From positions 1 through 52,512 of the forward strand of contig NZ_JBOFOR010000218.1 of assembly GCF_051659545.1 (NCBI RefSeq): a stretch of 52,512 bases of DNA. The letters are read 5' to 3'. A program made the translations under genes and the position numbers. Below, piece after piece: positions 43,015 through 51,108 of this stretch. Below the pieces are notes generated by a model that was not told the origin of the DNA, made no database searches, and worked only from the letters and a program-made list of their open reading frames with translations. Position 1 is the first letter of the stretch. The number at the start of each line of letters is the position of its first letter. This DNA is from JBOFOR01 sp051659545 (GTDB lineage Bacteria > Bacillota > Clostridia > Peptostreptococcales > Peptostreptococcaceae).

Positions 43015-43043
43015 ATTATACCCTTTGTTTAAACAAAATTCAA
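43015..43043 (-). promoter_or_regulatory. Sigma-A promoter of the symporter gene with a palindromic spacer
   Basis: The minus strand has TTGAAT (43043-43038), a 17-bp spacer and TATAAT (43020-43015). The spacer contains the perfect 14-bp palindrome TTTGTTTAAACAAA (43024-43037), an operator candidate. The start is about 90 bases upstream of the gene. Confidence 0.65.
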
Positions 43044-43119
43044 TAGAATTATGCAATTTTTTTTTTAAAAGTTGCATTTTTCGCAATTAGCAGTAAAGAG
43101 AATGTTTTCCAGTTTTAAT

Positions 43120-43158
43120 TTCAAAATAAAAAACTCTAGATATAATACACCTAGAGTT
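43120..43158 (-). terminator. Terminator after the kinase gene
   Basis: AACTCTAG / CTAGAGTT, 8 bp with an 11-base loop, is followed by TTTTATTTT on the minus strand and overlaps the kinase stop codon. Confidence 0.7.
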
Positions 43159-43903
43159 ATAAGTTAAGTTTTATTTTATTCAATTCATTTTCTACCTCAT
43201 ATATATTACTGTGCTCTCCATCTAAACCCATTAGTTTTTTAAGGAATTTTTCTTCGTCTTTTATTAAACTTAACTCTTCATACCAAGGTTTATCTGTAAT
43301 ACTTTTTTGATTATAAGAAGTATAGTGTAAGTGTATTAAAAAATCTGCAAGATACCAAAAATCTTCTTCTTTTTTATACTTAAAATCATTGATATATCTA
43401 GCTAATCCAAAGTCTATTAATACTACCTCCTTATTTTCTTGTTGGATTACATTCGATACCCTTATATCTTTATGTATTATATTATTTTCATACAATGTTT
43501 TTATTATATTTACCAACTCCGATGCTACATTGTATATCTCATTTTTTTGAAATATAACTTTATCCTTATAAATTATTTCATCAAATGTTTTGCCTTCTTT
43601 ATATTCTAAAATGTAACCAATTTTATCTTTATCTTTAAATTGGACTATAAATTTAGGAAATCTTTTGTCATTTAATTTTGTTAATATTTCTTTTTCATAT
43701 TTAAGTTTATCTTTTGATTTTTTTAACATATTTTTTTTTAATTGTTTTATAACTACCTTTTCATTAAGTTCATTTATAGCTAAATAAACAATTCCAAATC
43801 TTCCTTGACCTATTATTTTTTCTATTTTATAATTACTAACCTTATCTCCTATTCCGTATCTTTTATCCTTTTGAAAAATTGATTTTAGATATATTATGAC
43901 CAT
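43157..43903 (-). CDS. Hanks-type Ser/Thr protein kinase, soluble
   Basis: A 248-residue protein kinase without membrane helix or PASTA repeats. The glycine loop is GQGRFG (32-37), the ATP lysine K53, the catalytic loop HKDIRVSN (H144, D146, N151) and DFG at 164-166. The HRD Arg is Lys (HKD). The lobe after DFG is short. The ATG has no clear ribosome-binding site; it lies inside the end of the upstream miniprotein gene, so translation is probably coupled to it. Clostridioides difficile has a similar PASTA-free kinase. The substrate is unknown; the overlapping Ser-rich miniprotein is a candidate. Confidence 0.85.
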   Translation of the reverse strand: MVIIYLKSIFQKDKRYGIGDKVSNYKIEKIIGQGRFGIVYLAINELNEKVVIKQLKKNMLKKSKDKLKYEKEILTKLNDKRFPKFIVQFKDKDKIGYILEYKEGKTFDEIIYKDKVIFQKNEIYNVASELVNIIKTLYENNIIHKDIRVSNVIQQENKEVVLIDFGLARYINDFKYKKEEDFWYLADFLIHLHYTSYNQKSITDKPWYEELSLIKDEEKFLKKLMGLDGEHSNIYEVENELNKIKLNL

Positions 43904-44052
43904 CTAGAGCTAGAAAAAGATTTGCTAGAAAAAATAGCGCTTATTATTCCACTACTTAATTTTCTTCTTTTATAGTAATTAGAACCTTGATGTGATCTTT
44001 TTCTTCTGTGTGATGATCTACTAAAACTAAAAAAACTACTAAATAATCCCAT
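43894..44052 (-). CDS. Ser/Arg-rich miniprotein overlapping the kinase gene
   Basis: A 52-residue protein (MGLFSSFFSF at the N-terminus, SSKSFSSSRWS at the end) with 18 Ser and 11 Lys/Arg and no Asp or Glu. The middle (HRRKRS, KRRK) is strongly basic. GGGGGAG lies six bases before the ATG. Its stop codon overlaps the kinase start by ten bases (in ATGGTCATAA), so the two are likely translationally coupled. I do not recognise the family. The composition suits a nucleic-acid or membrane-binding peptide, or a kinase substrate; the latter is inference from context. Confidence 0.7.
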   Translation of the reverse strand: MGLFSSFFSFSRSSHRRKRSHQGSNYYKRRKLSSGIISAIFSSKSFSSSRWS

Positions 44053-44085
44053 TACACTCCCCCTCTATATATCTTTCTTACTAAT

Positions 44086-44091
44086 ATTATA
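44086..44091 (-). promoter_or_regulatory. -10 element of the miniprotein-kinase unit
   Basis: TATAAT on the minus strand, 34 bp upstream of the miniprotein start. The -35 is poor. Confidence 0.35.
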
Positions 44092-44111
44092 GTCGATTAG
44101 TTAAATATTTT

Positions 44112-44145
44112 CACAAAAAAACTCTAGAAATATACTAGAGTTTTT
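44112..44145 (-). terminator. Terminator after trxA-trxB
   Basis: AAAAACTCTAG / CTAGAGTTTTT, an 11-bp stem with a 7-base loop and a T run on the minus strand, just 3' of trxB. Confidence 0.8.
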
Positions 44146-44155
44146 CGCTATTATT

Positions 44156-45034
44156 CTATTTTATTTTCAATTTATCTAAGTATGAAACGGCACTTAATGC
44201 TGCTATTTGACCTTGACCTGCTGCTTTTATATATGAGTAAGGTTTACCTACACAGTCTCCTGCTGCAAAACACCCTTGTATACTTGTGTTCATGTTATTA
44301 TCTACTTTAATATGAGCACCTTCAGTTTCTATTCCAGGAACTAATGCTTTTGGAGACGTACTGTCTTTTATTACGAACACTCCATCTACATCAATTTCTT
44401 TTTCTTTGAAAGCAACTTTATTTACAAGGTTATCTCCTTGTATTTGAATCGGTCTATCGTTTATAACTTCAATAGAGTTATCTAAAATATTAGAAGATCT
44501 CATTAAACCTTCTTTTTTATACATAGGTATAAAATAAGTTTTAGAAGCTATTTCACTTAAAAAGTTAGCTTCTTCTTTCGCTTCTTCATTATACCCTATT
44601 ATAGCTACTTTTTTATCTCTATATAATGGTGCATCACAAGTTGCACAATATCCTACACCTTTTCCTAAGAATTCTTCCTCTCCCTTTATTGGCTTACCAT
44701 ATTCAACACCTGTAGCTAGTATTACAGTAGTTGCCTCAATCATTTCGTCACCTGACATTAGTGCAAAATAATCACCCATAGCATATACATTATTTATTTT
44801 TTTAGAAGTTATATTTATATCCATTTGCTCTAAATGGTCTCTAAACTTATCTTTTAAGTCTTCTCCACTTATTTCATAAAATCCTAAATAATTATCTATC
44901 ATCGGTGCTTTTATAAGCTTATTACTTAAATTTTCATTTCCAAGCAGTATTATACTCTTATTTCTAATTTTAGCATTTATAGCAGCTGATAAACCCGCTG
45001 GTCCGCTACCTATTATAGCTATATCATATCTCAT
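44156..45034 (-). CDS. trxB: Thioredoxin reductase
   Basis: A 292-residue flavoenzyme that reduces thioredoxin with NAD(P)H. YDIAIIGSGPAGLSAAI is the FAD site, CATC (in GYCATCDAPLYRDK) is the redox disulfide, and the C-terminal GCFAAGDCVGKPYSYIKAAGQG binds FAD. The NADPH domain glycine motif is weak (VAIIGYNEEAKEEA, not GGGDSA), which resembles the ferredoxin- or flavin-type clostridial reductases; the electron donor is uncertain. The ATG at 45034 has AGGTGAG upstream. It follows trxA by under 20 bp. Confidence 0.9.
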   Translation of the reverse strand: MRYDIAIIGSGPAGLSAAINAKIRNKSIILLGNENLSNKLIKAPMIDNYLGFYEISGEDLKDKFRDHLEQMDINITSKKINNVYAMGDYFALMSGDEMIEATTVILATGVEYGKPIKGEEEFLGKGVGYCATCDAPLYRDKKVAIIGYNEEAKEEANFLSEIASKTYFIPMYKKEGLMRSSNILDNSIEVINDRPIQIQGDNLVNKVAFKEKEIDVDGVFVIKDSTSPKALVPGIETEGAHIKVDNNMNTSIQGCFAAGDCVGKPYSYIKAAGQGQIAALSAVSYLDKLKIK

Positions 45035-45052
45035 TATTCTCACCTATCTTTT

Positions 45053-45370
45053 TTATAAATGTGACTTAACTTTCGCCTTTATTTTTTCCTTTGGCATAAA
45101 TCCAATTAATGATTCTACCATTCTTCCATTTTTAAATATTATCATTGTAGGTACTGTAGATACATTAAATCTTTGAGCTATTTCTAAACTTTGATCTATA
45201 TCTATTTTTAGAAATTTAGCTTCATTTTTCATTTCGTCTCCTAATGATTCAAATACTGGAGCTAACATTTTACAAGGTCCACACCATGTAGCATAAAAAT
45301 CTACTACAACTACCCCTTTACTTTCTTCTACATTTCCTCTAAATTGAGATGTGTTTATAATCTTAGCCAT
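45053..45370 (-). CDS. trxA: Thioredoxin
   Basis: A 105-residue thioredoxin fold protein. The active site is WCGPCK (C30, C33), with VVVDFYATWCGPCKM, the cis-proline segment STVPTMIIF and a helical C-terminus. AGGAGG precedes the ATG. It is co-transcribed with trxB. Confidence 0.96.
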   Translation of the reverse strand: MAKIINTSQFRGNVEESKGVVVVDFYATWCGPCKMLAPVFESLGDEMKNEAKFLKIDIDQSLEIAQRFNVSTVPTMIIFKNGRMVESLIGFMPKEKIKAKVKSHL

Positions 45371-45519
45371 ACTCTTAACCTCCTAATATTCTAATATATA
45401 ATATGATACTTTTCATAATATAGTTATTAATTATTACAATAATTTTATTTTATATTATTTTATTCTAAATATACCCAATATAATATTATTAAATCATTTT
45501 ATTAAAATTAAATCTAAAT

Positions 45520-46758
45520 CTATATTTTTGACTTATTTATAGGTATTACAAGTTCAAACTTTGTATATTCATTTAATATAGAATCTACATTTATATGTAT
45601 ATTTAAATTTAAAGCTATCATATTCGCAATGGATAATCCTATTCCTGAGCCATCTATATCTTTATTTCTTACATTTTCACTTCTAAAAAATCTATCAAAT
45701 AAATATGGAATATCCTTTTCTGCAATACCAATCCCACTATCAATTATATATAAACTTATAAAATTATTGTCTTTTTGTCTTACTTCTATTGATATCTTAT
45801 CTTCCATTTTAGTATATTTAAATGCATTATCTATAAATATAATTATTAATTGCCTTAGTTTAGATTTATCTGTAATAATGATTTTATTTTTTAAATTACT
45901 ATATAAGTTAAATAATTTTTCTTGAATTTCTGCTATCTCTACATAGTTTTTTGAAATTTCTTCTACTAATTCTTCTAAATCTATTTTTTCCAAAATTGGT
46001 TTTATTATAGCTTCTTCTTTTGTAAGAGATAATAAATCATTTATCATTTTTTTTACACGTCTAGTTTCCCTCATAGCATCTGCTATAGTTTCAACTTCAT
46101 CATTTACAGTATTATCTGGTGCCTTTAGCAAAGATTCTAATTTAGATGAAATTATAGTTATTGGAGTTCTAAGTTCATGAGACGCATCTTGTATAAACTT
46201 AGCTTGATTGCTCCATGCAGTTTCTATTGGAACCAATGCTCTTTTAGTTAAGTATAATGCTATAAAATAAGTAATTAAAACCGATATAAAAACACCTACT
46301 GTAAATATAAATATAAGTTGTTTTAAAGAACTCATTTCTGAGTCAATATTTCTTATTATTTGAATTTCGTACTTACCTGCATTTACACTTAATTCTCTAA
46401 ATGTATATCCATTTTCAGTATATGTAAAAAATCCATTTTCTTTAGTATCTTTTTTATTTGGAAGTATCTCATCAAAGTATCCATTTTCTGTAAAGTATCT
46501 TATTCTATTCCCCTCGTAGACATAAACCATATTACTTGGATACTTAAGTACAATAGGATAAAATAAGGACTTGCTACTTAATTGAATGGTAATATACTCT
46601 ATTTCTTCTTTTAGTTTATTATCTATACTATCATATGTTATCTTTCCGAAATATAAACATATAAGACTTGAAAATATAATCAAAAAAATGGATACTACTG
46701 CTATATTCATTTTTATTAAACTATTTTTAGTCTTAGAGAATACATTTTTATTTATCAT
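45520..46758 (-). CDS. Sensor histidine kinase, HisKA/HATPase type
   Basis: A 412-residue membrane kinase. Two helices (about 17-38 and 150-170) enclose an external sensor region of about 110 residues. The dimerisation and phosphate site is DASHELRTPITIISSKLE; ATP-binding boxes are FIDNAFKYT, GIGIAEKDIPYLFDRFFR and GSGIGLSIAN. No HAMP domain is obvious. It overlaps the response regulator gene, so the two form an operon. The stimulus is unknown. Confidence 0.92.
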   Translation of the reverse strand: MINKNVFSKTKNSLIKMNIAVVSIFLIIFSSLICLYFGKITYDSIDNKLKEEIEYITIQLSSKSLFYPIVLKYPSNMVYVYEGNRIRYFTENGYFDEILPNKKDTKENGFFTYTENGYTFRELSVNAGKYEIQIIRNIDSEMSSLKQLIFIFTVGVFISVLITYFIALYLTKRALVPIETAWSNQAKFIQDASHELRTPITIISSKLESLLKAPDNTVNDEVETIADAMRETRRVKKMINDLLSLTKEEAIIKPILEKIDLEELVEEISKNYVEIAEIQEKLFNLYSNLKNKIIITDKSKLRQLIIIFIDNAFKYTKMEDKISIEVRQKDNNFISLYIIDSGIGIAEKDIPYLFDRFFRSENVRNKDIDGSGIGLSIANMIALNLNIHINVDSILNEYTKFELVIPINKSKI

Positions 46759-47419
46759 CAAATATATAACCTACCTTACGTTTAGTTTTTATATATTTTT
46801 CATATCCAAAATCACTTAATTTTTTTCTTAAATTACTTACATATACTTCTACTATTTCTATAGTTGCATCAGAGTCCATACCCCATATTCTATCATAAAT
46901 TTGTTCTTTTAAAAGAATAACTCCCTTATTTAATAAAAAGTATTCTAATAAATTAAATTGTTTATTTTGTAATTCTATTTCGTTGTCATTTATAAATACT
47001 CTTCTTTTATTAATATCTAAATGTAAGTCTTTAAAGTTTAACTCGTTATTTGTTTTTAATTTACCATTAGTCCTAAGTATTGCATAGACTCTTGCCACTA
47101 ATTCTTCCATATAAAAAGGCTTTGTTAAATAGTCATTTGCTCCTATGGTAAATGCCTCTACCTTATTATCTAATTCCTCTTTTGCTGTTAATATTAATAC
47201 TGGTGTATCAATATTATTATTTCTCATATTTTTTAATATATCAATTCCTCCTATTCCAGGAAGCATTAAGTCTAATATCATTAAATCATATATATTTTGA
47301 CTTATTGTAAACAAAGCTTCTTCTCCATCTTCACAAGTTTCAACTTCAAAATTATAGCTTAGTTCTTTATAAATACTCTGCAATATTTTTTTATTATCCT
47401 CTACCACTAAAATTCTCAT
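46748..47419 (-). CDS. Response regulator, OmpR/PhoB family
   Basis: A 223-residue regulator. The receiver domain has VVEDN, the phosphorylation Asp in LMILDLMLPG and the Lys in LTAK; the C-terminus is a winged helix with the DATIEIVEVYVSNLRKKL recognition segment. The start at 47419 is chosen because GAGGAGAG lies just upstream; the frame is open further. It is followed by its kinase gene with an overlap. Confidence 0.93.
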   Translation of the reverse strand: MRILVVEDNKKILQSIYKELSYNFEVETCEDGEEALFTISQNIYDLMILDLMLPGIGGIDILKNMRNNNIDTPVLILTAKEELDNKVEAFTIGANDYLTKPFYMEELVARVYAILRTNGKLKTNNELNFKDLHLDINKRRVFINDNEIELQNKQFNLLEYFLLNKGVILLKEQIYDRIWGMDSDATIEIVEVYVSNLRKKLSDFGYEKYIKTKRKVGYIFDDK

Positions 47420-47524
47420 TTTTCTCTCCTCATATAATCTATAATCATAAATAAAATTCGATTTAATCATTTTCTTATTACTTATAAATTATACAACTTT
47501 CGTTAGATAATTTTAAGTATAAAA

Positions 47525-47582
47525 TTTTATAAAATAAAAGCCCGCTATATTACCTAATTTATAATTAGTAAATATAACGGGC
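47525..47582 (-). terminator. Terminator after the 71-residue gene
   Basis: GCCCG / CGGGC at the base plus an AT-rich extension, followed by TTTTATTTTAT on the minus strand. Confidence 0.75.
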
Positions 47583-47587
47583 ACCTA

Positions 47588-47803
47588 CTACTTGTACTCA
47601 TTTTCATAAATCACATTTGTTCTGTATTCTAAACTGGATAAATTATTATACATATCAATCCAATTGCATTGTCCAGTATAAGAACATCCTTTCACTTGAT
47701 TTAAAGCATTAAAGTAACAACTTACTATATCTGTTGGATCTACAGAAGCTTTATACATTCCAGTATAGCTTATATCTTTTGTTTTTTTTGTTTTGTTGAA
47801 CAT
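47588..47803 (-). CDS. Small protein of unknown function
   Basis: A 71-residue protein I do not recognise. It has a basic N-terminus (MFNKTKKTKD) and three cysteines in a Tyr/Asn-rich core (VSCYFNALNQ, KGCSYTGQCNW). SYTG occurs twice. There is no signal peptide. AAGGA precedes the ATG. It follows another small gene by about 50 bp and ends at a GC-rich terminator upstream of the two-component system. Confidence 0.65.
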   Translation of the reverse strand: MFNKTKKTKDISYTGMYKASVDPTDIVSCYFNALNQVKGCSYTGQCNWIDMYNNLSSLEYRTNVIYENEYK

Positions 47804-47856
47804 AACTAATCCTTCTTTCTGTTAGAATAAAACTTTTATCTATTCTTAGTATGTTC

Positions 47857-48039
47857 TTAATCCATTTTATTTAAATTGTATTTTTGAACTATTTGTACAA
47901 AATCTTCAATACTTATATTATTATTTACTCCATTTACCATTTGGCTATAATACCAATTTGCAAATTCTGGATTTGCAAGTGTTGCATTCATTTTTTCAAA
48001 ATCTAAATTCTCTTGATTTAATTTGTTTTCTTCATTCAT
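47857..48039 (-). CDS. Small acidic protein of unknown function
   Basis: A 60-residue, Asn/Glu-rich helical protein (NEENKLNQENLDFEKM, then SIEDFVQIVQKYNL). The pattern of a Pro-Glu turn and a late acidic helix loosely recalls Nif11-type leader peptides, but the match is weak and no modification enzyme is near. The start at 48039 is chosen because AAGGGGTG lies six bases upstream; the in-frame GTG overlaps that site. Confidence 0.6.
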   Translation of the reverse strand: MNEENKLNQENLDFEKMNATLANPEFANWYYSQMVNGVNNNISIEDFVQIVQKYNLNKMD

Positions 48040-48117
48040 TTTTATCACCCCTTAGAATATAATTATTATTCGTCATAGATATAGGATTTATACATTCTAC
48101 TTCACCCCTTTTATTTA

Positions 48118-48951
48118 TTATTTATTTATCTCAACCTTGTGGGTTTTAATATCTACTTTTACATTAGAATTTTCTTTAACATCGTCATAACTATAACCTA
48201 TTAACTCTATTTTTTTTGCATGTTGTGAAACTGGTATCTCAATTTCCATATCTTCTTTAGGCTTTAAAATATCATACTCAGATATATCAGTTGCAGTAAT
48301 ATATTCTCCATTTTCATTTAACTCACCTATTTTTAGAGTTATATTACCTATATTTTTAGATGATGTATTTTTTATTTTTATTTTATAATTATTTAAATTG
48401 CTCGAATCATCTTTTTTATAGGGTTCTTCCATAGCTAAAATTTCATAACTCTTACTATCTTCTATTTTGGCAGAATTTTTCGTTATTGATACACTATCAT
48501 TTTTTAAATCTACAAAAACAGATTTATTTGCTAAAATATAAGTATAAGATATAATCTTTATACTATCTGCATATTTTACATGACTAAATCCAATATGTGC
48601 TGATTCATTGGGATTTAATGTTATATCTAAAAAAGATTGAGATTTTGATATAACATTTTTATTTTTATCATATTCTTCATAGTTTATTAAAATGTTTGAT
48701 ATATCAAAATTAGAAGTATTCTCTATTCTAGTGGCTATATCTATTTTATTTTCATTGCTTGTAGATATATTTACTATCTCTTCATTTTCAATACTGATTG
48801 CTTTTGCACTGTCTTCATTTATATCTGCACTACTTCCTAAAGAGCTCCCTCGGCTTTTCACATCATCCTTATTTGTACATGCAGCTAAAGTAAATATTCC
48901 TATAAACGCTGCAATTAATATTACATACGATTTCTTTAGAAGTTTTTTCAT
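48118..48951 (-). CDS. Lipoprotein of unknown function
   Basis: A 277-residue exported lipoprotein. The signal peptide ends in the lipobox LAAC, with the lipidated Cys at position 25. The rest is beta-rich and looks like two related units (NISTSNENKIDIATRIENTS, then YKIKIKNTSSKNIGNITLKI), resembling FxLYD-type or DUF-like domains on Gram-positive surfaces. The start at 48951 is chosen because GAGGTG lies upstream and the signal peptide begins there; the frame is open further. Function unknown. Confidence 0.8.
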   Translation of the reverse strand: MKKLLKKSYVILIAAFIGIFTLAACTNKDDVKSRGSSLGSSADINEDSAKAISIENEEIVNISTSNENKIDIATRIENTSNFDISNILINYEEYDKNKNVISKSQSFLDITLNPNESAHIGFSHVKYADSIKIISYTYILANKSVFVDLKNDSVSITKNSAKIEDSKSYEILAMEEPYKKDDSSNLNNYKIKIKNTSSKNIGNITLKIGELNENGEYITATDISEYDILKPKEDMEIEIPVSQHAKKIELIGYSYDDVKENSNVKVDIKTHKVEINK

Positions 48952-49074
48952 ATTAAGCACCTCAATTTTAATATTACTATATATTATATTCATTTTTTGC
49001 AAGAAAGTCATTACATTCTTTAATTTTCATATTTTTTAAAAACTTATATTTTTTCATATTTTTTCATATTTTCT

Positions 49075-49737
49075 TTATAATAAATTTTTATACTGCTTCA
49101 TAAAGTCTTTTAATGCTTGTGTAATTATTTCTTGTTTGGTAAAATTCGAGTTACTGCAAAGCCTTTCAAAATTTTCCCAAGTTTTCTTGTCTAATCTTAT
49201 ACTTGCAGTTTTTAATTCTTTTACTTTATTATCTTCTATAACGATATCTTTTTTAGAGGATATACTTTTTGGTTTCATAGATTTATAATCTCTCACTTGC
49301 AAGTACCAATCATAAACCTCGCATAATTTATCTAAGTCTTCTTGAGTTATATTTATTTTTTTATCTTTTATTACCTTTACTGATTTAGGCTTACTTTCAA
49401 CTTTAGCTTTATTTTTAGGTTTATTTTCTACTTTAGCTTTATTTTTAGGTTTATTTTCTACTTTAGTCTTGTTTTTTTTATTTTTTTCTAATTTTTCATT
49501 TGATGAAACAACCTTTTTTTGTTTTTTTTCTATTTGATTAAATGACATCTGATTATCTTTTTTAGAATATTCTTCTTCATTAAATATATATTTTCCATCT
49601 TTAAGCTTATAGTTATTTTTATTTAAAAAAACCCTTAATGTTTTTACTGTAATACCTATTTCTTTTGCTATATCCTCAATATCTATATTTTTATTTTGTA
49701 ATTCTAAAAATTTTGCTATCCTCTCGTTGCCTTTCAT
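49075..49737 (-). CDS. DNA-binding-like protein with HTH, Lys-rich repeats and C-terminal ribbon-helix-helix pattern
   Basis: A 220-residue protein. The N-terminus (about 5-45) looks like a helix-turn-helix (IEDIAKEIGITVKTLRVFL). A very basic linker (about 75-125) contains repeated KVENKPKNKA-type units. The C-terminus (TASIRLDKKTWENFERL, then TKQEIITQALKDFM) has the pattern of a ribbon-helix-helix or CopG-like domain. It resembles regulators that bind DNA with both ends. The target is unknown. Confidence 0.6.
   Translation of the reverse strand: MKGNERIAKFLELQNKNIDIEDIAKEIGITVKTLRVFLNKNNYKLKDGKYIFNEEEYSKKDNQMSFNQIEKKQKKVVSSNEKLEKNKKNKTKVENKPKNKAKVENKPKNKAKVESKPKSVKVIKDKKINITQEDLDKLCEVYDWYLQVRDYKSMKPKSISSKKDIVIEDNKVKELKTASIRLDKKTWENFERLCSNSNFTKQEIITQALKDFMKQYKNLL
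49380..49470. repeat. Tandem 30-bp repeat inside the Lys-rich linker
   Basis: Two perfect 30-base units (49401-49430 and 49431-49460) and partial flanking copies encode the KAKVENKPKN unit. Such in-frame tandem DNA can change copy number by slippage. Confidence 0.8.
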
Positions 49738-49811
49738 ATTGTTCCCTCCGTCAATATCTAATTTTAACTTATTAGTATTCTACCATATTCTAAAATTTTG
49801 TTCAAAATATC

Positions 49812-49840
49812 AAAAGCTCCCTAGTTACCTAGGAAGCTCT
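49812..49840 (-). terminator. Terminator of the queuosine-salvage operon
   Basis: AGCTTCCTAG / CTAGGGAGCT with one mismatch and a 4-base loop is followed by TTTTGAT on the minus strand, just 3' of the radical SAM gene. Confidence 0.65.
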
Positions 49841-49843
49841 TTA

Positions 49844-50533
49844 CTAATCTCCTACTCCAAAATCAGTATTATTATATAAAACTTCAATATTTTTATTTTC
49901 GTCTAAGAATTTATATTTTTCTATAAACCATTTTACTAATCCTTCATCTCTTTTTAATTTTGAAGTATTATTTATAAATACATTTATTGTTGCATGTTGA
50001 AAATTGTTTAATACTATTTCTATATCTTTATCTATCATTTCTCTCGTTTGACCTTTAATCCCTACCATCATACAAGGTGAATCAAAGTATTTTTTTACAT
50101 CTTCATGTGTCTTAAATTTTGCATTTTTATTTAAAGTTACATTTCTAAAATTGTAGTCAAAACTTTCAACACCTATTTTAAAAACTATTGGTATTGGAAA
50201 GAAACTTCTCATTTCTTCTATTTTATTTTTATAGCACCAATGACTCTCTAAAAATAATTTTTCTATCTTTTTTTGTACTACTATTTCTTTTATCTTTTCT
50301 AAAGTAGCTTTTGGCAATTCAAAACAGCTTCCTGAGTTTATTACCTCAAGCACCTTATACTTTCCTGTTATATTTTCTAAAACTTTAAAATTCAATTCAT
50401 TTATTTCTTCTTCTGAAGTAGAGTTATCTAATATATAATCACAAAAACTACATTTTCCCCATATACACGGAAATCCTTTTAGAAGTACTATTTCTCTAGT
50501 ATTTTTATTTGTTACTTCACTATATCTTTCCAT
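49844..50533 (-). CDS. queL: Radical SAM protein, candidate queuine lyase (QueL-type)
   Basis: A 229-residue radical SAM protein. The cluster cysteines are C23, C28 and C31 in FPCIWGKCSFCDY, a CX4CX2C spacing instead of CX3CX2C. The rest is a short TIM-barrel-like fold with EVINSGSCFELP and LFLESHWCYKNK. The operon order (nucleoside hydrolase, ECF S component, radical SAM) is that of the Clostridioides difficile queuosine-salvage genes, where QueL removes the cyclopentenediol of queuine to give preQ1. The function is inferred from this context. It overlaps the S-component gene by 14 bases and has AAGGAG before its ATG. Confidence 0.75.
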   Translation of the reverse strand: MERYSEVTNKNTREIVLLKGFPCIWGKCSFCDYILDNSTSEEEINELNFKVLENITGKYKVLEVINSGSCFELPKATLEKIKEIVVQKKIEKLFLESHWCYKNKIEEMRSFFPIPIVFKIGVESFDYNFRNVTLNKNAKFKTHEDVKKYFDSPCMMVGIKGQTREMIDKDIEIVLNNFQHATINVFINNTSKLKRDEGLVKWFIEKYKFLDENKNIEVLYNNTDFGVGD

Positions 50534-51107
50534 ACGTTCTCCTTTGTTTGCCCTCAGTCATAGATAGTCTAATATTTTTAGGTAAGGCATTCACACCTAA
50601 TCCTACCATAACCACCGCTATAAATTTATCTGCATAATCTGTTAATATTTGTGTAATAAATACACTAGCTATCTCTGGCATTCCTACTACTTTCAACAAC
50701 TGAACTATATAAGAAGAACCAGAGGATGTAATGCCTCCAAATAAAAATGCTGTTATTATTGCACTTATTATTGAGGTTGGAATTGTAAAGATAAGCACAC
50801 CTAAAGGCGTTTTTTTTCCATTTAAAAATCCATGCTTATACATCATACCCGCTATAAATCCTGTAGTAATCTGTACAGGTGCAAAATACATCGAATATAT
50901 ATCAAATGTAAATCCGCTAACTAAACTACCACATACCCCTGTTATAACTGCATATTTAGGTCCTAATAAGCACGCTATTAGTATTGTTCCTATAGAGTCT
51001 AAATATATTGGAAGTTTTAAGCTAAACGCTATAAAAGCTCCTGTAACATTTAAAGCTATACCTAGACCAATTAAAGTAATATTTCTAATATCCATACTTT
51101 TTTTCAT
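50520..51107 (-). CDS. qrtT: ECF transporter S component, candidate queuosine/queuine importer
   Basis: A 195-residue membrane protein with about six helices. LGIALNVTGAFIAFSLKLPI, the LDSIGTILIACLLGP loop and GVCGSLVSGF are of the ECF S-component type. It would need the shared A/A'/T module, not present here. It sits between the nucleoside hydrolase and the radical SAM gene, starts one base after the former, and is behind a preQ1-type leader, so queuosine or queuine is the likely cargo (as for QrtT). Confidence 0.8.
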   Translation of the reverse strand: MKKSMDIRNITLIGLGIALNVTGAFIAFSLKLPIYLDSIGTILIACLLGPKYAVITGVCGSLVSGFTFDIYSMYFAPVQITTGFIAGMMYKHGFLNGKKTPLGVLIFTIPTSIISAIITAFLFGGITSSGSSYIVQLLKVVGMPEIASVFITQILTDYADKFIAVVMVGLGVNALPKNIRLSMTEGKQRRTYGKI

Positions 51108-51108
51108 G

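Noticed and set aside
47857..48039. Nif11-type leader peptide of a RiPP cluster
   Set aside because: The resemblance is loose, there is no GG cleavage motif, and no modification enzyme or peptidase-transporter is near.
49380..49470. CRISPR-like direct repeats
   Set aside because: The 30-base repeats are back to back without spacers and encode a Lys-rich protein linker.
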